Shown here one piece after another: positions 1-6,867 of a stretch of DNA of 35,454 nucleotides. Under the pieces are notes generated by a model. The model was not told the origin of the DNA. It did not search any database and worked only from the letters and a program-made list of their open reading frames with translations. Position numbers and translations under genes: made by a program. Every line of letters starts with the position of its first letter. Position 1 is the stretch's first letter. Source of the stretch: Clostridia bacterium (GTDB taxonomy: Bacteria; Bacillota; Clostridia; Oscillospirales; Acutalibacteraceae); assembly GCA_017475765.1 (NCBI GenBank), contig JAFVEY010000037.1, forward strand, positions 1 through 35,454, written 5' to 3'.

Positions 1-38
1 ACGGCTATTACCATTTGAAAAAATGCTTCATACGTCAT
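1..38 (-). CDS. Start of small holin-like (type I toxin-like) peptide, cut by window edge
   Basis: Only the first 12 codons are visible (MTYEAFFQMVIA, then the window ends). The ATG at 38 is preceded by a very strong Shine-Dalgarno (AAGGGGGTGAG, 8 to 10 bases away) and by a consensus promoter, so a gene clearly starts here. The short 'M(T/S)xYEAxxxMI' opening matches what is known of small Firmicutes holin-like toxins of the TxpA/BsrG type, which are single-pass membrane peptides silenced by an antisense RNA. The assignment rests on these 12 residues and on the unusual leader. A longer unrelated membrane protein is possible because the rest lies outside the window. Confidence 0.5.
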   Translation of the reverse strand, partial: MTYEAFFQMVIA

Positions 39-48
39 AAATAACTCA

Positions 49-121
49 CCCCCTTTTGGTTATTGGGGGCGCAAATTGAAATTTTACAGCCCCCGGATAA
101 AAGAAATTTGCTAAAGGGGGC
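49..121 (-). promoter_or_regulatory. Structured 5' leader that can hide the ribosome binding site
   Basis: Read on the minus strand, the leader has four alternating runs: GCCCCC (121-116), GGGGGC (94-89), GCCCCC (70-65) and GGGGG (53-49). The last run is the Shine-Dalgarno of the toxin-like gene. Run 3 can pair with run 4 and block ribosome loading. Run 2 can instead pair with run 3 and free it, or with run 1. The mutually exclusive pairings are seen directly in the sequence; the switching role is inferred. Confidence 0.6.
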
Positions 122-157
122 AACCGCCTACCGCTGTGACATTCACCTTGCATGACT

Positions 158-186
158 ATTCTACACTATTTTACATATATTGTCAA
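158..186 (-). promoter_or_regulatory. Sigma-A promoter for the toxin-like gene
   Basis: A perfect -35 TTGACA (186-181) is followed by a 17-base spacer and -10 TAGAAT (163-158). Transcription would start near 151 and give a leader of about 113 bases before the ATG at 38. Confidence 0.75.
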
Positions 187-205
187 ATAAAAATAGTTAA
201 AAATC

Positions 206-242
206 TTGATTTTACCGCAGAGACAGAGTATAATTTCTGTAA
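206..242 (+). promoter_or_regulatory. Sigma-A promoter with operator-like repeat, upstream of the MBL-fold gene
   Basis: The -35 TTGATT (206-211), a 17-base spacer and -10 TATAAT (229-234) are seen. CAGA (218-221) and TCTGTAA (236-242) flank the -10 as an imperfect inverted repeat. The stretch closely resembles the promoter at 13029-13057 in reverse, which suggests a shared regulator. Confidence 0.65.
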
Positions 243-263
243 ATACCTGTCGTGAATAAGCCG

Positions 264-301
264 ATTCGGCAGAATTTGCATATTTTGCCATTTTGCCGAA
301 T
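264..301 (+). other. Stem-loop in the 5' leader of the MBL-fold gene
   Basis: ATTCGGCAGAA (264-274) can pair with TTTTGCCGAAT (291-301), giving 11 pairs with one G-U and a 16-base loop. It lies between the predicted transcription start near 241 and the ATG at 346. No T-tract follows, so it is not an intrinsic terminator. The role is unknown. Confidence 0.4.
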
Positions 302-345
302 TTACACATCGACAGAGCAAAATCTGATTTACCGGAGATATACTT

Positions 346-1152
346 ATGGATAAAATTATCAGCCTGAAAAGATATATATGCGGCAGCGAGGAATTCAATT
401 TTTCCGAGCTTTACAGGAATTGCACTATCGGCACCAAAAATCTTCCCGTCAATGTTTTTATGCTTGAACACAAACGTCAGGGAACGATCCTGATCAATAC
501 AGGCTGCAGCAGACTGCTCAGACAAAATCCAACTGCATTCGCAAAACTGCTGATGCGCAGCAAACTCAGCTTCAAAAACGATGATGGTATATGCTCTCTT
601 CTTTCCGCCGAGAAAACAGACCCTATCTGTGTCAGAAAGGTTCTGCTTTCACATTGCGACCCCGAATGCTGCGGCGCTCTGCCCCTTTTGCCGAAGTATG
701 AGCTGATATCAGGCGCACAGGTTCTATCGGTTTTATGGTATGCCGATGCTTCTGACAGGATCATGAAAAGCACTCTTCCTCCTGCCGGAATTCCGAAAAG
801 AGCAGCCGGCATATTCAAAGGAAAAACATTTCTTTCGCAGTATTTCAAATGGGTATATGATATATTCAATGACGGCAGTATCCTTGCTGTTGACATCAGC
901 GGCCACGCCAAAGCAATGGTCGGTTTCTATCTTCCCGAAAAGAAAATATTTTTCGCTGCCGACGCTTCCATAGACGAAACATCCATAGAGCAGCCCCTGA
1001 TCCCCTCCGACAAGCTGCTCGGAAAGCAGTTCTACCCCGATGATTATCTTTCCGTTCTGATCACGCTCCGCCGCATACACAAGGAACATCCGGAGATCAG
1101 ATTTCTGTTTTCACATTCGGAATCAGCCATCACTTTCCCGGTAACGGAATAG
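346..1152 (+). CDS. Degenerate metallo-beta-lactamase-fold protein
   Basis: This 268-residue cytoplasmic protein has no signal peptide. Its layout resembles AttM/AiiA-type metallo-beta-lactamase-fold hydrolases. The usual HxHxDH box appears to be replaced by HCDPEC at residues 103-108, whereas the later metal-ligand positions look retained: H187 in DISGH, D206 in FAADAS and H257 in LFSHS. The second metal site is therefore probably present while the first is altered, so the protein may bind one metal, use different ligands or be non-catalytic. The start is supported by GGAG nine bases upstream of the ATG. It is transcribed alone from the promoter at 206-234 and converges on the zinc-ribbon gene. 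The fold is inferred from motif order, and no substrate can be proposed. Confidence 0.6.
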   Translation: MDKIISLKRYICGSEEFNFSELYRNCTIGTKNLPVNVFMLEHKRQGTILINTGCSRLLRQNPTAFAKLLMRSKLSFKNDDGICSLLSAEKTDPICVRKVLLSHCDPECCGALPLLPKYELISGAQVLSVLWYADASDRIMKSTLPPAGIPKRAAGIFKGKTFLSQYFKWVYDIFNDGSILAVDISGHAKAMVGFYLPEKKIFFAADASIDETSIEQPLIPSDKLLGKQFYPDDYLSVLITLRRIHKEHPEIRFLFSHSESAITFPVTE

Positions 1153-1157
1153 GTTCA

Positions 1158-1204
1158 TAAACAAAAATCCCACTGTTTCTTCCGCAAGGAATGAACGGTG
1201 GGAT
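1158..1204 (-). terminator. Intrinsic terminator of the zinc-ribbon gene
   Basis: A 17-position stem with one mismatch and a GCAA tetraloop spans 1167-1204. On the minus strand it is followed by TTTTTGTTT. It sits between two convergent genes, and the T-tract favours termination of the minus-strand gene. The plus side has only a weak AT stretch. Confidence 0.8.
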
Positions 1205-1223
1205 AATGATTTAGTGATAAAAT

Positions 1224-2549
1224 TTATCTGAAAAATCTGTATTTTCCGATAAGCGGAATTTCCTTTATTTTTCCGGCACGGATATTTTGTATGCTTGTAA
1301 CAATCAGGAACACAGGAAGCACAAAGAAAATGGCGGTAAACAGAATGTCCAATATCCATCCCACCACGCTGAGATGCGATCCAGCCGACTCAAGATTCTG
1401 AACGGTACAGGCTACACCGACGATTCCCGTAAAGATGATCTCAAGAATTGTCGCAAAAACCTCCAGTATACATATCAGGAAGCCCTGACTTGCATAAAAT
1501 CTGGATGAATAGGAATTGCTGCATACAGCGAACGGCCACCAGAAGGTAATACCAAGGGAAGCAATGATACATTGTTTTTTATGCGCTGCAAAATCACTCT
1601 GATCAAACTCGTATGTATGATCGGTGGTATCCTGAAGCATGGCAATAAATTCCTTGATATTCTGCGGCTTTGCTTTTCCCTTTTCTTCCTCTTCCGTTTC
1701 CTGTGACTCTTCTTTTTTCTCAAACACAAAGTTTTTGGAAGATTCATAAGGATCAGGCGCATTCGGGTCAATCACCGGGTCTTTCAGTTTTTGGGGAGCA
1801 GGCTCGCTTTTCACCTCCGGCACAGGGGGAGCTGTCTGCTGAGGTTCTGCGGCAGCAGCTTTCGGCTGCACAGGCTGCGGCTGTTCGTACTGCTGCTGTA
1901 CAGGCTCCGGTTGTACAGGCTGCGGCTGTACAGGCTTCGGTTGTACAGGCTGCGACTGCTCATACTGCTGCTGTGCATATTGTTGCTGTGCATATTGCTG
2001 CTGTGTATACTGCGGCTGCTCATATTGCTGTTGTGTATACTGCGGCTGCTCATATTGCTGTTGTGTATACTGCGGCTGCTCATATTGCTGTTGTGTATAT
2101 TGCGGCTGCTCATATTGCTGCTGTGCATATTGCTGTTGTGGATATTGCGGCTGCGCATACTGTTGCTGTGTATACTGTGATGCTGTCGGTTGGGGCGTAT
2201 ACTGCTCTATATACTGCGGCTGACCGGCGCCTTCCAGATAATCGGCAGCACCGCTGTTCATTCCTCCGTAGGGATCTCCGAAAGGATCATAGGTACTCGA
2301 ACCGGGGCTTGCAATATCCCCACCCAGCGGCTCATCCAAAGGCTGCGAAAAATGGGGCTGTTCATATTGCTGCTGCTGATACGGCTGACCGATCGGTCTG
2401 CCGTATTGGTCATATTCGATTTTCGGTTTTTCCTGTTGAGGTGCATTCAGATCCGGCATATAGGCAGCTTTAAATTCTTTGCCTCCGCATGAAATACAGA
2501 ACGCCGCACCGTCCGGAAGAGAAGCACCGCATGAAGCACAAACTTTCAT
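1224..2549 (-). CDS. Zinc-ribbon membrane protein with Gln/Tyr-rich repeats
   Basis: The protein has 441 residues. The ATG at 2549 is chosen because GGAGG lies seven bases upstream; the frame is open further upstream but without a ribosome site. An N-terminal zinc ribbon is visible as C4-x2-C7 and C18-x2-C21. It is followed by a long disordered Pro/Gln/Tyr region whose core is a PQYTQQQYEQ decapeptide repeated about four times with half-repeats on each side, then Pro/Val/Gln stretches and an acidic, Lys-rich patch. The last 110 residues hold three to four hydrophobic membrane segments. The family (zinc ribbon, low-complexity linker, membrane domain) is common in Firmicutes but has no agreed function. 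It has its own promoter and terminator, so it is a single-gene unit. Confidence 0.75.
   Translation of the reverse strand: MKVCASCGASLPDGAAFCISCGGKEFKAAYMPDLNAPQQEKPKIEYDQYGRPIGQPYQQQQYEQPHFSQPLDEPLGGDIASPGSSTYDPFGDPYGGMNSGAADYLEGAGQPQYIEQYTPQPTASQYTQQQYAQPQYPQQQYAQQQYEQPQYTQQQYEQPQYTQQQYEQPQYTQQQYEQPQYTQQQYAQQQYAQQQYEQSQPVQPKPVQPQPVQPEPVQQQYEQPQPVQPKAAAAEPQQTAPPVPEVKSEPAPQKLKDPVIDPNAPDPYESSKNFVFEKKEESQETEEEEKGKAKPQNIKEFIAMLQDTTDHTYEFDQSDFAAHKKQCIIASLGITFWWPFAVCSNSYSSRFYASQGFLICILEVFATILEIIFTGIVGVACTVQNLESAGSHLSVVGWILDILFTAIFFVLPVFLIVTSIQNIRAGKIKEIPLIGKYRFFR
1951..2180. repeat. In-frame 30-bp tandem repeat inside the zinc-ribbon gene
   Basis: Near-identical 30-base units begin at 2011, 2041, 2071 and 2101, flanked by degenerate 15-base half-units. 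Each unit encodes ten residues (PQYTQ plus QQYEQ), so gain or loss of units keeps the frame. Three of the four units differ by at most one base, which points to recent expansion. Confidence 0.9.
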
Positions 2550-2642
2550 AGCATTTCCTCCGAAATAATTGATATTTTCAAAGCATATTGACATCATCAT
2601 GTTTTATATTTTTAACAAACAAATATAAAACTCATATCATTA

Positions 2643-2672
2643 ATTATAGTATATTAAAACCAATAATGTCAA
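2643..2672 (-). promoter_or_regulatory. Sigma-A promoter of the zinc-ribbon gene
   Basis: TTGACA (2672-2667), an 18-base spacer and TATAAT (2648-2643) lie about 95 bases upstream of the chosen ATG. Both hexamers are perfect. Confidence 0.8.
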
Positions 2673-2773
2673 TATCCGTGCAAAAAAACCGTGATTTTTA
2701 ACATATAAAATTTATCTTCAAATTACATTTCCATATACCGCACCCAGCATATCATTTCACCGCTTTTTTGACA

Positions 2774-2811
2774 TATTTTAAAAGCCGCAGAAGATTGCCC
2801 TCTGCGGCTTT
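2774..2811 (-). terminator. Intrinsic terminator of the substrate-binding lipoprotein gene
   Basis: An 11-base perfect stem (2781-2791 with 2801-2811) has a nine-base loop and ends in TTTTAAAATAT on the minus strand. It lies 12 bases beyond the stop codon. Confidence 0.85.
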
Positions 2812-2822
2812 TGATTTTTATT

Positions 2823-4058
2823 TTACAGATCCCAGAGTGTGCTGTAACCCGACACAAATCTGTCACCGAAGCAGATCTCATAAAATCCGTCAATATCAGA
2901 ATAGGTATTATTTTTCATATCATTCTTGATGGATTCCTCCGTCACGATCCTGACCGGCACATCCTGCTCCTCCGGAAGCGATGAATGATTCATCACACGG
3001 AGCGCATAATCAACCATTGCATAGGCTGTCCATTCATAGCTCTGAGCGACAAGCATTTCAATTTTGCCGCTTTCTGCCGCATTGAATGCCTCCACGCTGC
3101 CGCCTGTCGAGATAATCTTGATATTGCTCTTTCCCGACTGCTCCACACCGCTTACCGCATCGCTTATCATGGAATCATCCAGCACAATGACATAATTGAG
3201 GTTCGGATCGTTGTCAATTGCCTGTCTGATTTTTGTTGCCAGACCATTTCCCACCTCGATTTTCGATCCGCTCAGAACCGTACAATAGCCTGATGTCACA
3301 TACTTCTGAAATTCATCGGCAAAGCCGGTATAAATAGATGAGGAAAGTGTGGAATCGGAATTATTGATCGCAAGCGCATTGACCTTGGCTTTATTTTTGC
3401 TGACCGCCCAATCCGCAAGCAGCTTTCCGGCAAGCTGATAGTTGATCGGAACAGAATAATCAACATAATGATCCTTTTCGCCTTTGCCGACATTACCTGC
3501 CGAAAGCACCTTGATACCGTTAGCCTGTGTCTGCTCGATTGATGCCGCAACCGTATCCTTGTTGATATCGCCGTACATAATAATAATATCGCTGCTGCCG
3601 ACAGCATCCGAAAGCACCTGATTATAGTAAGCCGCCGTTCCGTCCGATTCTCCTGCCGATACCTTTGCAAATCCGGCAGAGTTTGCTGCCGTTTTAAACT
3701 GTGAAGCAACCAGCGAGGTAAAGGAATTGTTGGAATTATCGGAGATAAGGGTTATAGTTTTATCCTTTGATATTTCCTCTGCGTCAATGGTTTCCGACTG
3801 AGCGGAAAAATCGGGAATATCCTTGTACTGATTCAGGAAGCTGTTGATCTGCTCCAGCTGAGAGGTTGTTATTTCCGGCTTGGATGTTACTGCGCTGATA
3901 TCCGAAACAGGATTTTCAGACTCCTGTGAAACCTCGGAAGCCGTACTTTCTGTTTTGCTGCCTTCCACAGATGTCTGATTTTCTTCATTATCACAAGCGC
4001 AAAGCGCACCGGCTGCAAGAACAGAGAAAACGAGTGCCAATGCTGTAAACCTTTTCAT
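2823..4058 (-). CDS. Sugar-type ABC transporter substrate-binding lipoprotein
   Basis: The 411-residue protein has a Lys-Arg N-terminus, a hydrophobic core and a lipobox-like LCAC, so lipidation at C22 is likely. A Ser/Glu/Thr-rich linker spans roughly residues 24-70. The rest resembles a type 1 periplasmic-binding fold of the ribose/xylose-binding group (Peripla_BP_4 type): ITLISDNSNNSF starts the first lobe, DIIIMYGDINKDTV and VIVLDDSMISDAV look like hinge or ligand strands, and IISTGGS is seen in the second lobe. No ABC ATPase or permease gene is nearby, so it is an orphan binding protein here. It may serve a distant transporter or act as a sensor. The ATG at 4058 is picked because GGAGG lies eight bases upstream. 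It is transcribed alone. Confidence 0.8.
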   Translation of the reverse strand: MKRFTALALVFSVLAAGALCACDNEENQTSVEGSKTESTASEVSQESENPVSDISAVTSKPEITTSQLEQINSFLNQYKDIPDFSAQSETIDAEEISKDKTITLISDNSNNSFTSLVASQFKTAANSAGFAKVSAGESDGTAAYYNQVLSDAVGSSDIIIMYGDINKDTVAASIEQTQANGIKVLSAGNVGKGEKDHYVDYSVPINYQLAGKLLADWAVSKNKAKVNALAINNSDSTLSSSIYTGFADEFQKYVTSGYCTVLSGSKIEVGNGLATKIRQAIDNDPNLNYVIVLDDSMISDAVSGVEQSGKSNIKIISTGGSVEAFNAAESGKIEMLVAQSYEWTAYAMVDYALRVMNHSSLPEEQDVPVRIVTEESIKNDMKNNTYSDIDGFYEICFGDRFVSGYSTLWDL

Positions 4059-4130
4059 ATTTTTCCTCCGAAAGATATATGTAAATTCCAATTGCTTTAT
4101 AGCAATAATAATCCGATATTACCGTTTTTA

Positions 4131-4159
4131 ATTATACTTCTCCCATCAAGTCCTGTCAA
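4131..4159 (-). promoter_or_regulatory. Sigma-A promoter of the substrate-binding lipoprotein gene
   Basis: TTGACA (4159-4154), a 17-base spacer and TATAAT (4136-4131) are both perfect consensus and lie 73 bases upstream of the ATG. Confidence 0.85.
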
Positions 4160-4283
4160 CATTCATTTTTGCCGTATTTCCCTGAAAAAATACAAAAGTT
4201 TTAGGCAAGTATTTCATACAATCATTGCCATTTATTGGCATTTTTTATTGATGTCCTGTCAGATATAAAAACGGCAGAATATA

Positions 4284-4318
4284 CACACAAAACCGTACAG
4301 TAAACCAACCGCACGGCT
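4284..4318 (-). terminator. Probable terminator of the Ser/Glu-rich lipoprotein gene
   Basis: On the minus strand AGCCGTGCGGT (4318-4308) pairs with ACTGTACGGTT (4301-4291) through 11 pairs including several G-U, with a six-base loop. TTTTGTGTGT follows. The wobble pairs mean it would work only in this orientation, which matches the gene ending at 4334. Confidence 0.55.
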
Positions 4319-4333
4319 CTGGTTTCATTCTGA

Positions 4334-5209
4334 TTATATATCAAACACATAATCAATTTCGATGATCTTTCCGCCCTCAAGCAAAAAGTCAAGGTGCATA
4401 TTACCGGAAAAATAGGTATAAATAAATTCATCGCTGCTGCTGTCCAGTCTGTCGGTTCCGTAAGCATTTTTGATATCCTCTGCCGTCATACCCACAGTAA
4501 CACCTTTAGAAGTAGCCACCGTATTTCCCTCGATAACAATATTCAGAACCTTTTCTCCTGCCGCATCGGGATAGCTTTCTATTTTGAAATCCCCGTAGGA
4601 ATATATTTTATCCTCTCCGACACCTATGCAGCTGGGAGCGGACGCAACATTGGATGCCTCCCCTATCTTTGCGATAACATCGGACATATTATCGGTCGGT
4701 CTGACAGAAGCATTATTGTATACAAATGCAATATCGCTGTCCGAGAACCCTGCCGATGGCTGTGAAATCACATCCGGTGCAGAAGCGGCAGAGGGCTCTG
4801 TCTGCTCCGACGGCTCCGCAGCGCTTGTTTGTATCGGTCTTTCAGAGGTTTCCTGAGCAGCCGCCTTACTGCTTTCATCGGCACTCTGCTCACTTGTCTG
4901 CACCGTCTGCACCGAGCTTTCAGCCGTACTGCTTTCGTCTGTACTTTCAGCTGTGCTGCTTTCTTCTGCATTTTCAGAAGCATCACTTTCCTGTTGGTTT
5001 TCCCGGCTGCTTTCTTGTTGGCTTTCCTGAGCGGAGGACGTTTTGTCCTGTGAAGATTCCTCCGCCGATGCAGCTGAAGAAGCCTTTTCGGACTCTTCGA
5101 TCACGATACTGCCGGTGACGGTACTGCTTTCCTCTCCGGCAGATGAACATCCGGCAAAAGCGGATACTATCAGACATCCGAGCAAAATGGAAGTAACTAT
5201 TTTTTTCAT
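4334..5209 (-). CDS. Ser/Glu-rich lipoprotein with small C-terminal domain
   Basis: The 291-residue protein has a signal peptide ending in AFAGC, with C21 the lipidated residue. A linker of about 110 residues (25-135) is almost entirely Ser, Glu, Ala, Gln and Thr, then a folded domain covers roughly residues 155-291. In that domain the piece GVTVGMTAEDIKNAYG resembles the helix opening of BamE/SmpA-like folds, and the protein ends in short beta-type stretches. No known function is recognised. The ATG at 5209 is preferred over one three codons upstream because AAGGG is only two to three bases from the upstream ATG and 11 from the chosen one. The gene lies 230 bases beyond the DHHW gene, separated from it by a hairpin repeat, and ends at its own terminator. 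Confidence 0.75.
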   Translation of the reverse strand: MKKIVTSILLGCLIVSAFAGCSSAGEESSTVTGSIVIEESEKASSAASAEESSQDKTSSAQESQQESSRENQQESDASENAEESSTAESTDESSTAESSVQTVQTSEQSADESSKAAAQETSERPIQTSAAEPSEQTEPSAASAPDVISQPSAGFSDSDIAFVYNNASVRPTDNMSDVIAKIGEASNVASAPSCIGVGEDKIYSYGDFKIESYPDAAGEKVLNIVIEGNTVATSKGVTVGMTAEDIKNAYGTDRLDSSSDEFIYTYFSGNMHLDFLLEGGKIIEIDYVFDI

Positions 5210-5270
5210 GTTTAACATTTCCCTTCATCTTTTAATTTTGATTTTTTATAGATAGTAAAACATTCAGGTG

Positions 5271-5435
5271 CAGGGGCTTTAGCTCCTGCCGGGGTTCAGG
5301 GCGAGAGCCCTGGTGGGGTCTGGGGGTGCGGGTGTCCAGTGGACACCTCTGCAAAGCAGAAGTACCGACCGAGCCGGCAGGCGAGACTCAAAGCCACAAC
5401 TGTAAAAGGAATTAATCAATATCGTTGGCTATAAA
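5271..5435. repeat. Hairpin-rich intergenic repeat, full-length copy
   Basis: Four hairpins follow one another: CAGGGGCT/AGCTCCTG (5271-5288), CAGGGC/GCCCTG with a GAGA loop (5297-5312), GGTGTCC/GGACACC (5331-5347) and TCTGC/GCAGA (5348-5360). The base composition is much richer in G and C than in neighbouring spacers. The left part and the last 25 bases recur at 21991-22044, and the stretch 5378-5395 recurs with two mismatches at 17603-17620. The element ends two bases from the DHHW stop codon. It resembles the REP-like noncoding repeats of this bacterial group and codes for nothing. Confidence 0.7.
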
Positions 5436-5437
5436 TA

Positions 5438-6856
5438 TTATTGCGGTGACAGCCATACCGAAATATGATCTGCCCCTGCATCATCATCCCTGATAAGCGC
5501 CGAAAAACCATATTCGGATTTTTCACACGAAAGCCGTTCACACTCCGTTATCGGAAACGCTTCGTAGAATGTCTTGCTTTTGCCGTCCGACAAAGCAATA
5601 TATATGTTGTCATCGTCTTTTACCTTATCTTTGTCCAGTATGCCGTAAACCAGCCATCCGTTATCGGTCTTTTCCGTTTTGATGATATTCCTGTCATCCG
5701 GCAGCAGTTCCGTACCGCTGACAGATTCAACTGACGGTGCATAAACTCCCGGACGTGTATCTGTTATGGTGTCCAGCTTTCTTTCAACCATTTCATATAT
5801 GATATCGTCATAACCTGCCGCATCTATATTGAGCAGATCCATATCACGATAACGGGTGATATATGTCGTTTTGTAATTGTCTGTAAAAAACGGCAGCATG
5901 GATCTGAAAAAGGAATCCCTTGACACATATACAGAGCCGGAGCCTTTGGAATTTCTTGTTTGTATGATCGTATCCATCGTTTCCTTGTCCGACATCAGTT
6001 CTTTCATAATCTCGTCATTTGTCATTGAAGCCTTTTTCGGCTTCACAAAACGGTAATCCTGATATTCAATGTCAAAATAATACTGACTGCACATGACAGG
6101 ATCGGACGGATAGAGCATCTTTGACAGATCTCCGACCCAGTCATTCCTTATCTCGAACGATGCCCCGCTGTATGTCTTATGCTCTTTGTCCAAAGCATTT
6201 TCGATTTCATTATACGAATAAAGTGCTGCCAGATTGTTCCAATGCGTATCTGTTCTGAGATAAAGCTCCTCGCCGTTTTCCTTATGCCTCAGAAGCATAC
6301 TGCGAAGATCCACATAATTTACATTCTGTCCGGCAAGCTCCTGTTCAAGAAGCTGCAGATTCGTAATATTGCCCCCTGTATAGCCTGACGGCATATATTC
6401 CGGATATATCGTATTTTTGTCGGGTGCAACCGTAAAAACAAAACGGGATCCGTTTTGCTCGGCATATTTCTGCATGATCCGCACCGTCCCTGCGATATTA
6501 TGTATTTCACGGGAAGAAAGCGTATCTCCGATATAATCGGCAGCTGATTCCTCCGTATAAAGCCAGCCGTCCCTTCCAACGATCACATTGTTTGCGTTCT
6601 GCCCCAGAATACCGCTGTCAACTTTATTCTTGGCGGTTATCATTTCCGCACGGAATGGCATCGACTGCGTAAACCAAAGATTGAATTCATCAGAAAAATT
6701 CTTATTCAGACCGGAATCGCTGATCAGCTCCGGCGCTTTGGCAGGCTGTTCATTCCCGACAGGCTCATCAGATGAAAAAAACGGCATCAGCAAAAGCGGC
6801 ATACAGCAAACTGCCGTAAAAACAATAACATATATGATCTTTATGCTTCTTTTCAT
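5438..6856 (-). CDS. DHHW-family (AlgJ/AlgX-like) SGNH O-acetyltransferase partner
   Basis: The 472-residue protein has a single N-terminal membrane segment (about residues 6-28) and an extracytoplasmic SGNH-like domain. The catalytic pair is visible as RTDTHW with D203 and H205. A Ser in VSRDSFF (S315) fits the nucleophile of the DHHW/AlgX group. A C-terminal region of about 100 residues after residue 370 is probably a separate beta domain. In the known systems the MBOAT partner exports acetyl groups and this protein puts them on an extracellular glycan. The gene starts 11 bases after the MBOAT stop, and its AAGGAG ribosome site overlaps that stop, so the two are translationally linked. The acceptor glycan cannot be told from the sequence. 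Confidence 0.85.
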   Translation of the reverse strand: MKRSIKIIYVIVFTAVCCMPLLLMPFFSSDEPVGNEQPAKAPELISDSGLNKNFSDEFNLWFTQSMPFRAEMITAKNKVDSGILGQNANNVIVGRDGWLYTEESAADYIGDTLSSREIHNIAGTVRIMQKYAEQNGSRFVFTVAPDKNTIYPEYMPSGYTGGNITNLQLLEQELAGQNVNYVDLRSMLLRHKENGEELYLRTDTHWNNLAALYSYNEIENALDKEHKTYSGASFEIRNDWVGDLSKMLYPSDPVMCSQYYFDIEYQDYRFVKPKKASMTNDEIMKELMSDKETMDTIIQTRNSKGSGSVYVSRDSFFRSMLPFFTDNYKTTYITRYRDMDLLNIDAAGYDDIIYEMVERKLDTITDTRPGVYAPSVESVSGTELLPDDRNIIKTEKTDNGWLVYGILDKDKVKDDDNIYIALSDGKSKTFYEAFPITECERLSCEKSEYGFSALIRDDDAGADHISVWLSPQ

Positions 6857-6867
6857 GCAATTGCTCC

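Noticed and set aside
183-525. Minus-strand open frames across the MBL-fold promoter
   Set aside because: They run over two convincing promoters and into the opposite strand of a better-supported gene, with no ribosome site.
1670-2492. Long open frames on the plus strand and in other minus frames across the Gln/Tyr repeat
   Set aside because: They arise from the repetitive codons of the zinc-ribbon gene; they lack ribosome sites and give low-complexity, arginine/leucine or histidine/alanine-rich products.
4225-4252. Plus-strand stem TGCCA/TGGCA followed by six T
   Set aside because: The stem has only five pairs and no plus-strand gene ends there, so a terminator call is not supported.
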